NCBI GenBank assembly: GCA_027627225.1
Contig: CM051029.1
Location: 70,852,578 to 70,916,577 of the forward strand
Direction: 5' to 3'
Source: Congeria kusceri
Taxonomy: Eukaryota > Mollusca > Bivalvia > Myida > Dreissenidae
Length of the DNA stretch: 64,000 bases
Each line of letters opens with the position of its first letter. The first letter of the stretch is position 1. The translations under genes and the position numbers were made by a program. Below, piece after piece: positions 48,326-61,190 of this stretch. A model generated the notes under the pieces. It had not been told where the DNA came from and searched no databases. It saw nothing but the letters and a program-made list of their open reading frames with translations.

Positions 48326-49950
48326 ATAAAGGCATAGTTTAATCCGTCTTTATTTGATCCCACCCCAAATCTGGGGTATTGTACCCCTGTGTATTGACAC
48401 TCTGCTGTGGTCACAGTGTGGACACAGTGTGACAACCCTTATCAGCTGATATCAATACACTGGTGCAAAGGAAACAGTGCACTTAACCATTGCTCAGTCA
48501 GCTGTGAGAAAATATTACAGATAATGATACGCGAGTGTACGCTGGACTAATACACAGCGTGGGATACCCCACGGAGACGCCAGACATTCCTTAAACTAGG
48601 CCTTTAACTAAAAACATGTTTCTTCCACCGTAGAGAAATGTACAGTAAATATATTACAACATTGATTTTGTGCTGAGCTATATTGAGCAGTGCTGTTTGT
48701 TCTTCTCGCAGTGGTCACCCCTTCATCAATATAGCATAGCAGGGGAATTAACAGTTGAAACTGTTTCAACGTGTGTTTTCACTGAGTAATTCCAACATAA
48801 AGTTCCATGCACATATATATACAAACTTTAGAATGCGATTGATAAACATAGTCTTTATTTCGTTTGTTATACAGACGATTGCTATGTTGTTGCCTTGCTA
48901 GACTAATTTTAGTCCCTGAAAACAAACTGCTGAAAATGTAGGAAATGTAAAGGTCAACAAATCTTTTTCTTACCACGTTACATTTTCTTGGGAGAGTTAC
49001 TGTCTTGAGCAAGATCAAAAGGCAAGCACATCATAAAACGAGTAAAGTAGGAGAAAAGTAATACAATATATGATTAAATCGATATTTTACAGAAACGACT
49101 GCATCCGTCTATTGCCTTGGTTATTGCTTTACCATTGATAAATTAAATTGTAAATAAACTGGATTTACATACATGCATAACTCATTGATGTGAATTACTG
49201 TGCTATGTGCCTAATATTGACGAATATACTGTATAATAATGTGCACTACAGCGCTATGTGTTCAATATCGACTAATAATAGGGGAAACAAAATAGGATTG
49301 TACTCCTTTATAGGCCCAGTTTTGATCATTGTTTTTATCATTTATTTTTATTATAATTTAAGATCATACGATGGCACGAGAGTGTTTTTAAAACATTATC
49401 CTACTGATGATGGAGTTTTATCTTAATTTTGTATACACGTAATATTATATTTAATTAAAATTTAAATTGAAAATTCATATCTCACATAATATTCTCAAAA
49501 TTTACATTTCGTATTCACAACGTTCTGGTATATAAGATTGGTGTCTACGATACATGGGCCATATATCAACATATAAGCCGAAAACTTGACATTTGAAAAT
49601 GTATCAGTAAATATTGACGTCTGTATTTACTAAGTTTTGTTAGCGCATTATAGCGGACATAAACAATACATATATTTGTAGTAAACTGCGGCCAAGACGC
49701 ATTTAGAATAACTGCAACTTTTATTATAAATAGAAAACCAAAGCTCTGAATGATGTTCCATTTTATTTTTTAGGACTGTTTTATACCGAGTTTATTTCGT
49801 TTCTCCTGCGTCGCCTATTTTTCACAAAATACTCAAACATTCCTTGGTAGCTATACCCATCTAGGTAGTTGACGATTATTAACAATGATAACCTGTCATA
49901 ACACCCGATCTACGTATAACGTCTAAACAACAAAATTATTGAAGTAAGAA
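48326..49950. other. intergenic, no gene seen
   Basis: A short dispersed block at 48561-48608 recurs from 26446. Otherwise AT-rich with no supported gene. Confidence 0.4.
48561..48608. repeat. short dispersed repeat (copy at 26446)
   Basis: GGGATACCCCACGGAGA, CCAGACATTCCTTA and TAGGCCTTTAA match 26446-26492 closely. The unit probably belongs to a longer element that I cannot bound. Confidence 0.6.
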
Positions 49951-50398
49951 ATGGAAAGAGGTAAGTGCTATTATGTGTGATATTTAATAATGTCTCTAAT
50001 ATACATTTTTCATGACTCAATTCATATAGATTTGTTTTCAATTGTGTAACTATATCCATAAGTTTTAAATACACACATTTTACAAAGCAAAAAACATGTA
50101 CGAACGTGTTAAACGGACTGGCTTTATAGATGATATATATTCATGCAGTGTAAAGAGTCAAAGTTGTGAATCAGAATATATTGTATTCTTTGTCAATTGC
50201 TCCGCTTTGTGTGAAAAAGCATCGTGGAATATATTTCATTTAAGAGTTCAGTTTGGTTTTTAATTAGGCAAGTCAACTATGAAATTCCACACGCAACAGT
50301 ATGAATAATGCTGTGAATCATGAACATGAATTGAATTTATTTCAGATACCTTCATCGCCGTTATAACAGCAAACTTGGGCATGTATTTCAAGCTTAAG
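49951..50398 (+). pseudogene. small 5' exons of LRR copy 2
   Basis: Two candidate exons precede the LRR body. The first ends ATGGAAAGAG|GTAAGT at 49960. The second runs from after TTTATTTCAG (50346) to AAG|GTAGTT (50398) and encodes ..NLGMYFKLK. Joined, they stay in frame through to the third exon at 50772 (phase 1, then phase 0). The MYFKLK end followed by ISLLLVLTIGLSVQ makes a good signal peptide, so translation may equally begin at ATG 50381. Copy 3 has the matching exon at 59507-59548 ending FKLK, which supports this model. Confidence 0.6.
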
Positions 50399-50771
50399 GT
50401 AGTTGGTTTTATTAAATCAAACATTTTCAGACACATCTCATTCAAACACATACTATGGATTACATGAAATTAGTTAACAGATTGATTGCACAGCGTAATT
50501 GAGAAAGTTTGTTTAGTGATTCCTCATATAACAAATGGAAATAAATGGAAATTATTGTATTTTCTTTATTTATAAGAATTTTAGCTTAAAATGTCTGTTA
50601 TAATTATTTAAGTTATACATGCATATGTTCATAACAAAATATTTGAAAATATACGACATTTCGTGTTTACCATAGCGCAGCTAAAATTCTTGTAAATATA
50701 GAAAATACAACAATATCCGTTTGGTGCGTTATAACTTTTATTGAGTATATGTGTTTGATGTACTGTTTCAG

Positions 50772-52218
50772 ATTTCACTTCTGTTAGTATTGACCATCGG
50801 GCTGTCTGTACAACCACAACCATTTAATCCTGATCATCACTGTCCGCCCCAAGGCATGACAAGCAAATGTACTGCACACCTGCGCTTATTGAATGTCGGA
50901 ACCAAGGACTCACGAATGTTCCTTATTTCACTCAGACGAGCTGGCCATTTAAGATTCTAGATCTAAGCAGAAATAATATCGCGCATATTAACATACGAGC
51001 GATTAACGACGTAAACGTCACCGAAATCGACCTGTCAGACAACTTTGTTTCAACAATTCACATGGAAGCGTTTTCCACTTTGCGAAGACAGCTTAATCAT
51101 TTGGACTTACACAATAACATTCTTCGGCATATACCATCAGTTCTTTCTCAACTTGATAACCTGACGATGCTCGACGTGAGTTACAATCCTATACCACACA
51201 CAGGGTTTATATTCATATCAATATTATGCGTCAAATTGGAGACTTTCTGCAGGAATTCAGTTTTGGTGATACAACTCTTCAGGAATGGCCCGGCACGCTG
51301 CATCATTTCCCAGAACTAAGAATCTTGAAATTTTATGGAGGCACAATGGACCGTTTTCCAATAACAGCATTTTCCTCCTTCGAATGGACGCTAAAGAAGC
51401 TGTGGTTACAAAATACAAGTCTTATTGCTGTTCCGCTGGCCTTACATTATCTCCACAGCGTTGACGAACTCCATTTCGACAATAAAGTTCACGTGGGAGA
51501 CGCCGGTATTCTAGTATCAGCTTTTGCTGGAATGACTACAAGCTTGCAGACAATGACATTGGAAAATAACGGTCTTTCGACATTTCCATCCGTTCTTCAA
51601 ACACTGATGTCTCTTCATAACCTAAGTCTCGCAAAAAACAACCTGCAGTTCGTTGATGACAAGGCCGTCAGTTTTGTAGGGAGCAACATGATAATACTAA
51701 ACCTTCAGGAATGTAATTTGGACCGAATTCCAGAAGCATTATCTAGGCTGGATAACCTTCTAGACCTCGATGTCTCCTACAACAAGATCGCCACAATCGA
51801 GAAGAATGATCTGCAGGCGATGTCACAGCTTCGAATACTCACGCTTTCACACAATCCGTTACACTACGTATCAAAAAGCACCTTTCATGGCCTTACCCAT
51901 CTGGACTCGCTCGTTGTGCAGAACACATCGTTACACGAAGTTCCTGAAGCGATCAAGAACCTTCCGCGTCTTACAACTTAGACCTACGGAATCGAACATC
52001 AACTGTTGAATGCAACTGTGATCTGACCTGGCTCTACTGCTTCATGAAGAACAACAACACCTACCTGACAATACAGGGCGAATGTTGCAATATTCAGAGG
52101 ACTAATAGAACAATATGTGAAGAGAGATGTCGCAAGTCAGTGTCCAGTTAACTGGAGCGCTAATTTAGTATCGATGAACAATTCATATCAGTGTACGATT
52201 GTGCCCCGACATTGCTAA
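50772..52218 (+). pseudogene. secreted LRR protein pseudogene, copy 2
   Basis: The main exon begins after TGTTTCAG at 50772 with ISLLLVLTIGLSVQPQPFNP (signal peptide, then LRR N-cap). Frame changes occur around 50870 (N-cap), 51205 (an altered stretch next to MRQIGDFLQEF), 51977 (just before the C-cap) and near 52105. Between them LRRs are well preserved, for example LDLSRNNIAHIN and LDVSYNKIATIEKNDL. The C-cap VECNCDLTWLYC is followed by a tail ending at 52149-52218 depending on frame, and a candidate AATAAA is at 52269. No membrane segment is evident. Four or more lesions make it a pseudogene, but the high identity to copy 3 suggests recent decay. Confidence 0.85.
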
Positions 52219-54720
52219 CTTGTATGTTTTGTGTTGAGTAAAACTGCGGTCCTATTGTTTCATCTACGAATAAAGTTGTATACATTATCTCTTATTCAAC
52301 GATCTTTTTTCTTCAGCAACATTATCCTCAAGCAACAACGGAGAGCAAATGTACCGATTATCGCAGTTCACTACATGATCAGAACATGCACGTTCATCAT
52401 GATGCATACGTGATCTTAACGACTTTCAACATATTTTTCGCGCGCTTTTGTTGTGAAACAGGTGGTAATTTACTTTGTAAATGAAATATGTATAAAGAGG
52501 ATAGCATACACAGTGGAAATGGTGTTTAACTGCCCGCAAACCCTAACGTGATTGCCTGTTTTTCGCAAGCGGTAGTTTATTACTCCAAACTTAATGCTCC
52601 ACATAGACAGATTGATAGTCATACTACTACTAAAACAATCCAACATAATGTGGAAAACAGTTTTAATACTGTGTTGACTGGACCCCAGATCGTTCTTAGA
52701 AGCTTGTCCTTCAGTTGTTGTTTTTTTAATTTCGTCTGAGACCTTTGAACAGTAAAATGTATGTCTGTGAATTTAAAGATGTCTTTCAATGCAAATGTAA
52801 CTCTATTTATATTGATCACTCTCATTTTTCACACTGTTTTTCTAATGTCAGGTGAGAAACGGTTAATATTGTAACAATATATAAATAAAATTAACGAATT
52901 AGGACCGAGTCTATGCACTTGGAATAAATAGGTTACATTACAAATATGTGTAGTAGGGTATTATTAGTGTTAGTAACTGAGGGTGTATGAGATATACACC
53001 CTCAGTGGTTCCATACCATACGAGAGCGACATCTCACCGACTACCTTTAACTGGTTCCTTTTAATTGATATCACTTGACAATACACGAAAGAAATATTAC
53101 TAATAGCACGAAACACATACATTGACGTCACACAAAATGACGTTATTAGACTTCGTCATTAGACGTCTATGGGGTATTGAAATATGCCCATGATGTATGG
53201 AAAATACCCCATGATCATGTGACAGCTCTTAGCCAAACAGACCACGTCATTTATGTAGGAGGTGATATATATTTTAAATCCACACGGAGGAGCCCGCATT
53301 TGCATGATACATTCTCTTAGACATGATGCAAACGTATAATAAAACTTGAATTCATCAAAATAGTTCTTGCAAATCGAGGTCATTTTTAAAGGTGCTTCAA
53401 AACTGTAAATGTTCTAGTTCAAAATAACAATATAAAGGCTTAAAAACAAAGTTTTATACACAGATTCATTTCCTACAAGCACTTTAAGTTAGTGTTGTGT
53501 TTAACCTTTGAAACCTAAACATTATAATCAAACGAATCACATTCAGGATTTGACAAAAGCACAGTGACAAAACACCAAACGACGATTAATTATGTATGAT
53601 TTTCTAAATTCAATAAATGATAAGTCGTAGGTTTTCACACTGTAAATACCCATCCATGAAGTTTTAAATCTTTGTTTGAGTTTGTTTTTTGTTACCTTTA
53701 TTTTCATTAGTTTGATGTACTGACATATTTACTGGTTATACTAATTTAAGTGACTTTAGTCACTATTTGCATCTGTGTATCCAATAATTCCAAACATTTG
53801 ACTCGTCACAAATGTATTTCTTTTACTGGCTATATACTAATCGCATTCTATACCATAATTTCAATATGAATTATGCATATATCAACCGAGCAATGTAAAT
53901 TATTGTTGCTTTGTACGTTTGGTACTAGTATGTGTCAATATAATCATAAGATTTGTATTTTGCAGGTTCTTTGTTGTTGTTTTTTTTTTTTTTTTTTTTA
54001 CTGTCACAACAAATCTTGTGTTTATTGCAATACTTGTAAGCGCCTAGATATTTGTAATTAATAATAGGAAATTATAAAAATATAAATAATAATAATAATA
54101 AAAATTGAAGCAAATGATTATATCTTCACGTCATAGTTATAATAATTATACTTACTCCTTAATTAAATTTGTTATATGTATATATAAACTGTGCACTAGG
54201 AATAATTGTTGACACAATTTATCTAAATTTACTTAGCATACTAATCATAGTTTTTATTTGCCTCATGGACCTAAAACTAATGGTATTATCAAATGACACG
54301 CTGCTATACAAAGCTGATTAAGAGTAATTACCTCACATAATAGGTCCACCATCTTGCCCTTGTTGTCAACATAGCGCCCTCGTGTACTGGTGCACTCAAG
54401 CGTAAACTACTCTTAACATAACTCTCATTGTTTAAAACCGCTACGAAGATAGCTCCAATGTATTAAGGCTAATGCACACTGTCTCTTCCCCTTGATTTAA
54501 GTAAAAAGAACTAATTAATTTTTTGAAGCAAATGTAAAACTTGTAATACACGTTTTTTGTGTTTTTTTTTTGTGTTTTTCATTTCCAATCTATAACGCCG
54601 CGCGCTAAAGGAAAGAAAGCACCGCACAACTAAGGTCACAAACCACTAAATAAGTATTCTTACAGTGCTGGCTAAAAATTGCTCATATCGAATTGTATTA
54701 TTATTTGTTTCTTTATAGCT
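52219..54720. other. intergenic between LRR copies
   Basis: No supported gene. A 13-base-arm hairpin (ACTGAGGGTGTAT and inverse) lies at 52976-53006, and a T run at 53981-53999. A shared exonic 3' flank of LRR copy 2 is limited to its AATAAA at 52269. Confidence 0.4.
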
Positions 54721-54863
54721 ATGATAATGACGTTGATTACGATGATGATTATGATTACGATAATGATTATGATTATGATTACGATGATGATTATGATTAT
54801 GATTATGACTACGATTATGATTATGATTATGATTATGACTATGACTATGATTATCATTATTAC

Positions 54864-54902
<39 letters not shown>
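54721..54902. repeat. GAT/TTA microsatellite
   Basis: Mixed (GATTAC/GATTAT)n passing into (TTA)n. Poly Asp-Tyr and poly-Ile frames through it are artefacts. Confidence 0.95.
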
Positions 54903-55863
54903 CCTTGTATATATCCTATCATTGGAAGTATCCCCCGTATATCGTTTATTATATTTTGCCGAACGTTAAAATTATCCGAAGTTAATAATTTACTAAATAT
55001 TTTGCTTTATTATATTGCCCTTATTGTATATGCTGTATACTTGGGTGAAATAAATGTCGTGTTCTGTTCAGTTATGTGTATATACATACATACACAAATT
55101 TGATTTGTTAAGCACAACACAACAAGTATTACAACAAGTATTACAATCAAATCGGTTCTATTGCAGTCATAGTAATAAAAAACTCAAATTTAAATCGTTT
55201 CTATAATAATTATTATTTATTTAGTAAATTATGTATAAGGTTTTTTATCTCATCTACTCATTTCTACTTGTATTTTGCAGTGATGCATCGATACATAACC
55301 AATATGTTGTTTTTTATTTCAAGTTAGCATGCTAACGACTTTAGCCAACGATCTGTCTTGCTGTATGTAAAAGACATTCTGAACACGAATTCAAATGTAA
55401 TACACGCACAGGTTAGGATGACAAGAGCCACAAATCAATGTTATAAGCAATGATGAGGAAGCTGAACTGAGTTAGATATCGAGCCATCTGTGAAACAATT
55501 AATCACGACGGTGACTTACTTAATGAATACAAGGGAAATGTCTAGATAGATCCATAGATCCACTTTCATACGAATGGCATTTTTTAATTGTTTCCTATAT
55601 ATTTGTTGGACCATCATTTGTATTAAATCTTACATAATCTCGTTATTTCGTAGTTCACAATGTTGTTGTATAGTGTTTGATGGACACAACTATCGACAAT
55701 TTCTGCAACCTGGCCGTTGCTTCCGTTTTTAATGACATAATACTTTTCAAATCTTAAACGCAAGTATGTCGAATTTACGAATAGGTTACTGGAGCTAGAT
55801 CAGAGAATAAAACAAATTGCGAATGCTCACCTATAATTAAATTAATGTGCCATACGTACATAC
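54903..55863. other. intergenic, no gene seen
   Basis: AT-rich; nothing supported. Confidence 0.4.
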
Positions 55864-56129
55864 GATGAACAGTTCATACATTTGATGATTTTATAAACGC
55901 TCCCGAGAGTTATATCTAGGGTAAAAACTATGTAGTTAAACATATACATCATCATCATCATTATCATCATCATCGTCATCATCATCATCATCATCATCAT
56001 CATTATTATCAGCATCATCATCATACGTACGATGAACAGTTAATACATTTGATGATTTTATAAACGCTCCCGAGAGTTATTTCTAGGGTAAAAACTATGT
56101 AGTTAAACATATACATCATCATCATCATT

Positions 56130-56196
<67 letters not shown>

Positions 56197-56211
56197 GCAC
56201 CATCATTATCA
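55864..56211. repeat. 167-base tandem duplication ending in ATC repeats
   Basis: GATGAACAGTT..TTTGATGATTTTATAAACG..GTAGTTAAACATATACATC occurs at 55864 and again at 56031, each copy running into an (ATC)n microsatellite (55947-56016 and 56114-56211). The copies differ at few bases. Confidence 0.9.
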
Positions 56212-56699
56212 TTAATCTTCAATCAAAATAATACAAAAAACAAAAACAAATAGCAATGGGTATTTGTATTTGACAGTATGTTTAACATATAAAGCGATAT
56301 TTTTCTATCCAAGAGCTCATGCGCTGGTAGTGAAGCGACTGGACAAGCATCTCTTCACTGTGTAAACCCTATAAACAAACCGCTTACTGAAAATAAACTA
56401 AAGAGCTATTTATTTTTGCAAAGTTAATATATATCATAATTAAATCCATAACACAGTGATCTGTGAATGGTATCATCTAAAATAAATAATTTTGGATGGG
56501 CGGGGGGAATACTGTCTCTTTCATTATACATCTTGTTGCTGTCAAAAACAGACCTTGAATGAAAATAACTGAAGAGTACTGTGTACGTGTGAGTATTAAG
56601 TCGCGTTTTCATTTAAACGAATAATGATTTTAAGTCCACATTGAAAAAGCAACTATTTGTTTTTGTAGCCTTTCTTTATTTCCCTCATGTATATGCATT
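56212..56699. other. intergenic, no gene seen
   Basis: Nothing supported before the 3' end of the LINE. Confidence 0.35.
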
Positions 56700-58690
56700 T
56701 ACAAATAAACATACAGTCATACAAACATACAGTCATACAAACATACAATATATGCAAACAATGGAATTGTATGTTTGACATTTTTCAAAGTATTGTATTA
56801 AATAGCTAAACAAATAAAAGTATTATGATAATGCATACGAAAAGGCCAATAATCTTATATTTTACCGTGCAGGATAATCAGTATTAAGTTTACATTTTTG
56901 CATGGAGAAGATACATAGACAACATAAGTATGAAAAAGCATAGGGTACATTTTGCTGCAAAAGTTGACCAACAAAAACAGAGGAAATATCACTTATTCCT
57001 ATTATTGAATATCCGGTACTTATATAGAATTGCTTTCCTTTAATATCATGTTCTTACTGCACAGAGGTATTTGGTTCGCATATTGCTCTTATCAGCGACC
57101 AGTAATTTGTTTCTTTTTCTGAATGTGTAAGTGACTTGTATATGGTGTAGGCTAAGGTTAGACTATTTACAAGACCAATGTAATTTGGTATTATTTTATC
57201 TTTTCTACAAGTGAAAATTTATCTCTTAACTTCGAGACACAGTATGTTAAGATTGTGTTTATCTTTGTTAGTGCTACCTAACATAAATGTTCTGAAGTCT
57301 ATTTCTGTCATTCTATTTATATTCCTATTATTTAACAAGGTTTTGTTTACTTCCTTAATCAAGCATTTTACATTTTCACAAGACCAAAAAAGATGAAAAA
57401 TCGTTTCTTCAAATTTGTGGCAAAAAGTACACAGATTATTATTTAACAATTTCATTTTGTACATAAGGGAATTTGTACCTAGTATATTGTAAATAATTAT
57501 AATCTGGAACCATTGTATGTAGCTATCTCTTGTTATGTCAAATGCTGTTTTAAAAATACATTTCCAATCCTCATCAGTAATGACAAAATTGTTCCATTTG
57601 TTTTTACACATAGGTTTAAATGCATTTTGAATGAAATAATCATAAATTGATCTATCTTTGCTTTCATGGCTTATAAAATATTTTGCATAGCATGACATAA
57701 AATATGTTTGAACGTCATTTGTATTAAACTGTACATTGCATTTCTTAAAATAGTTCTTTATTGATTTTACAAGTCCTTCATAATAAAGAAAGTTCAAGGA
57801 TTTTCCCGTAATATTTTCTATTTGATATTTTGTTAAGAAGGTGATTGAGTCAATAACTAACTCTCTCACAAATCTAATACCTCTGTCATACAGTGCTTTC
57901 AAAAATAAGGGTTCATTTCCAATTTTGAAATTGTCATTGCAGAACAAGGGCATGTTAAGAACACTATTAACATCCGCAATTTCTAACACATCCAGAAGTT
58001 GTTCGTAACACGAAAATACTTCAAACCAAAAATCATTTTTAAAACATTTTTTAACCATGGCAATATTTTTTTTTCCGGTGTTAAAATGTTTACAACCATA
58101 AAAAATGGACCTTATAAGAATTACACACTTACTATCATAACATGTATATAATTTTCTTATCCAAGAGAGCTTCAATTTTTTACAGTATGCATACATATCT
58201 AACATTTGCAATCCACCTTTCTCATAGCTTTGTGCAAGGGTTGAACTTTTAATTTTATAATGTGCATTATCCCAAACAAAGTCAAACAATATATTTTGTT
58301 CAGTTCATCAAGAATATCTTTCTTTGGTGCGGGTATTGCAAAAAACAATGGCTGAACAAAGGTAATATAAGCAATTTAATTACGGTAATTCTACCAATTG
58401 GTGTAAGTTGTCGTTTTTTCCATTGACTTATTATATTAATTGTTTTAATAAATTTGTCAATTTTTTTTAAATCAACCATAAGATTAAGGTCAACATCAAA
58501 AAAGATTCCCAATAGTTTAAATCTGGTTGTTTCCCATGTTTATATTTTGTTTTGATCGAGCGGGTGCTGTACTACAAGGATCCGATCCAAATTGCATTAG
58601 TTTTATCAAAATTTACTTTTAAGCCAGAAAAATATGCGAAATCCTCGAGAAGATCTAGAGCAGCGTTTAAGGAGAAAACTATTTTTAATT
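56700..58690 (-). mobile_element. LINE 3' half with a long intact frame
   Basis: 5'-truncated on the minus strand. From about 58680 downward: ALDLLEDFAYFSGLKVNFDK (end of the RT palm), then ISQWKKRQLTPIGRITVIK near 58400 (RT thumb region), then a 356-residue open frame (58289-57219) beginning MFDFVWDNAHYKIKSSTLAQ. That frame contains KGGLQMLDMYAYCKKLKLSW, typical of the region after the RT domain in L1/Tx1-type and related LINEs, and a terminal CTFCHKFEETIFHLFWSC zinc-knuckle-like motif. The 3' untranslated part reaches about 56700 with a short ACATACAGTCAT direct repeat. A frame change near 58300 separates the two main pieces. Its 5' portion aligns with the remnant at 40.4 kb. Confidence 0.88.
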
Positions 58691-59506
58691 TTAAACCTAA
58701 TGATGAGTGTTGTACATGTATAATGTTATTTTATTACTATCTGGAAATAGCGTTAGTTGAACGCATGGCAAAGTTTGTGTTGCAAACGGTTGCAGAAACA
58801 TTGATATGCACGAGTACTTGGATTCTAAATTTCATAAAACACGCTTGTCAATGTCACATGTTCCTACATCTACCCCACACGACGCTGGGATGCACCACAG
58901 GCCGATGCGATAGTGATTTGTTTTTCTGTCAAAAAGCATTTCATTCGCGAAATGTTTTGTACGAATAATTTTATGAGTTGTTAAACATATGCTAGCATTG
59001 CTTATTTTATGCTTTAATTCCCGGGTAGCTGTTTTCAACTACAAAGTGGACAATTATTATCACGTTTTGTAGACGGGTGCACCAGTCACAGCAAAGCGCC
59101 GTCGTCGCAGGAAGCAATTGAAGGTTCTCCAATTTAGGTAAATATTTCTTGAAAAGTCTTAAATTCTTGTTAATTTGTTGCATGTAATAAAATTTAAAAC
59201 ATAAATGAAATTATAATTTAAATTGTGTATACCACGAATTTCGTTTCTGATATACACTAAGTATTACATTTTGTACTATTGCTGTAATGATTAGGCTATA
59301 AAATACTGTATTATTCACCATTATATTTTGGTAGTCTATAGAACAAGGCTATGAAAACAATAATATAAGAAGCATGCATTCGTTCAAGAAAAGATTATTG
59401 TTGCACTTTTCATGCGCAAAAAAGAGCATACACCTACCAGAAAAAATGATTAAGAATTTTTGCTAAAATGTAAACGTATTCTAATAACTAATAAAATCAA
59501 CTTCAG
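58691..59506. other. intergenic and possible 5' UTR of LRR copy 3
   Basis: A donor-like site (AATTTAG|GTAAAT at 59137) could end a 5' untranslated exon of LRR copy 3, mirroring the layout of copy 2. No supported coding frame. Confidence 0.3.
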
Positions 59507-59548
59507 GCGTCGTAGTTTGCTGTCATGGGTGCGGACTTTAAACTGAAG
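59507..59548 (+). pseudogene. small 5' exon of LRR copy 3
   Basis: Bounded by CAACTTCAG (acceptor ending 59506) and AAG|GTAACC (donor at 59549). It carries an in-frame TAG (59513) before an ATG at 59525 and encodes MGADFKLK, which joins in phase 0 to IFVMLLATAVAQQPPPFNP in the next exon, giving a complete signal peptide. The FKLK| boundary is the same as in copy 2. Confidence 0.7.
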
Positions 59549-59829
59549 GTAACCAAATAATAACACTTCATGTAATGTGTAAATCTTTTTATTCATTTTT
59601 ATTATAGAATTGCACCCTGTAATGGCAGATCATTTACATTGCTCTAAATTGATGATGTGATTGGGTTTGGTCTAAGTGATTAAGTTACGATCTTAAATGT
59701 TTAATGTTCATCTGTATTTATTATAAATCCTGTCTAACGTATTAATACAGATTCTCGTCATATAACATGTAGACAAAATAAACTTGTAATTTTGGGTTAC
59801 TTGTATGCAATTTAGTTGCGTGGTTTCAG

Positions 59830-61190
59830 ATTTTCGTAATGCTACTGGCTACTGCAGTGGCACAACAACCACCACCCTTCAATCCTGATCACGACTGCCC
59901 TTCCCAAGGCGTGAGGAGTCATTGCCATTGTACATCTGAGGTTATTGAATGTCGAAACCAAGGACTTACAAATGTTCCCATCTTTATTCGAACGAGTTGG
60001 TCATTTAAGATTCTGGATCTAAGCAGGAATAATATCACGCACATCAACATACGAGCATTTGACGATGTGAACGTCACCGAAATCAACCTGTCAGACTATT
60101 TTATTTCAACTGTTCACAGTGAAGCGTTTTCCGCTCTGAAAAAGCAACTTAATTGCTTGGACTTAAGAAACAATAATCTGAGGCAAATTCCACCAGTTCT
60201 GTCTCTTCTCGAGAATCTGACAATGATTGATGTTAGTTATAATCCAATACCACACACAGGCTTCACCGATTATATTATGCGTCAAATTGGAGACTTCGTT
60301 CAGGAATTCAGATTTGGTTATGCAACTCTTGAGGAATGGCCAAACACGCTGCATCATTTTCTGAACTGAAAATCTTGAAATTTTACGGAGGCACAATGGA
60401 CCGAATTCCAATAACGGCATTTGCAGGCTTTGAGTGGACGCTTAAAAACTGTGGATGCAGGACACCAGTTTGATTGCTGTACAGGACTTACACAGCGCCG
60501 AACAACTCCATTTCGACAACAACATTCACGTGAAAGATGCCGGTATTCTAATACCCGCTTTTGAGGGAATGACTACCAGCTTGCAAATAATGTCACTGGA
60601 AAATAACGGTCTGTCGACATTCCCACCCGTTCTTCAAACACTCTCTTCATAATTTAAGTCTCGCCAGAAACAACCTTCAAATCGTTGATGACAAGGCCGT
60701 CAGTGTTGTTGGCAGCAACCTGACGACACTGGACCTTCAGGGGTGTAATTCGGACCGCATTCCGGGAGCGTTGTCTAAGCTGAGCAATCTAATGAACCTT
60801 GATATATCCTACAACAAAATCACAACAATCGAAAAGAACGATCTGCAGGCGATGTCTCAACTGCGAACACTCACGCTTTCACACCACCCACTTCAATACG
60901 TATCGAAGAGCACCTTTCATGACCTTTCCCAACTGGACTCGCTAGTTGTGCGGAACACATCGTTATATGAGCTGCCAGAAGCTGTCAAAAACGTTCCTCT
61001 TCTGACAAAGCTGGACCAACGCAACCCTATCGCGATGGTAGAATGCAACTGTGATCTAACATGGCTCTACTGCTACACCAAGACCAACAACACCCATCTG
61101 ACAATACAGGGCGATTGTTACACCGTCGAGAGGACGATTGAACTGTATGTGAAGACAGATGTTGCAAACCAGTGTCCTGATAATTGCTAG
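59830..61190 (+). pseudogene. secreted LRR protein pseudogene, copy 3
   Basis: The main exon starts after GGTTTCAG at 59830. The first part is intact through signal peptide, N-cap (HCHCTSEVIEC) and five or so LRRs to a stop at 60367, caused by a lost base near 60364. Further deletions occur near 60448 and 60640, after which the last frame (from about 60650) holds the remaining LRRs and the C-cap (VECNCDLTWLYCYTK) and ends NQCPDNC at 61190. Nothing like a membrane anchor follows. A candidate AATAAA is at 61330. The disruptive sites do not coincide with those of copy 2, so each copy broke independently after duplication. Confidence 0.85.

Noticed and set aside
54693..55103. Asp-Tyr-rich reading frame
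   Set aside because: Translation of the GAT/TTA microsatellite.
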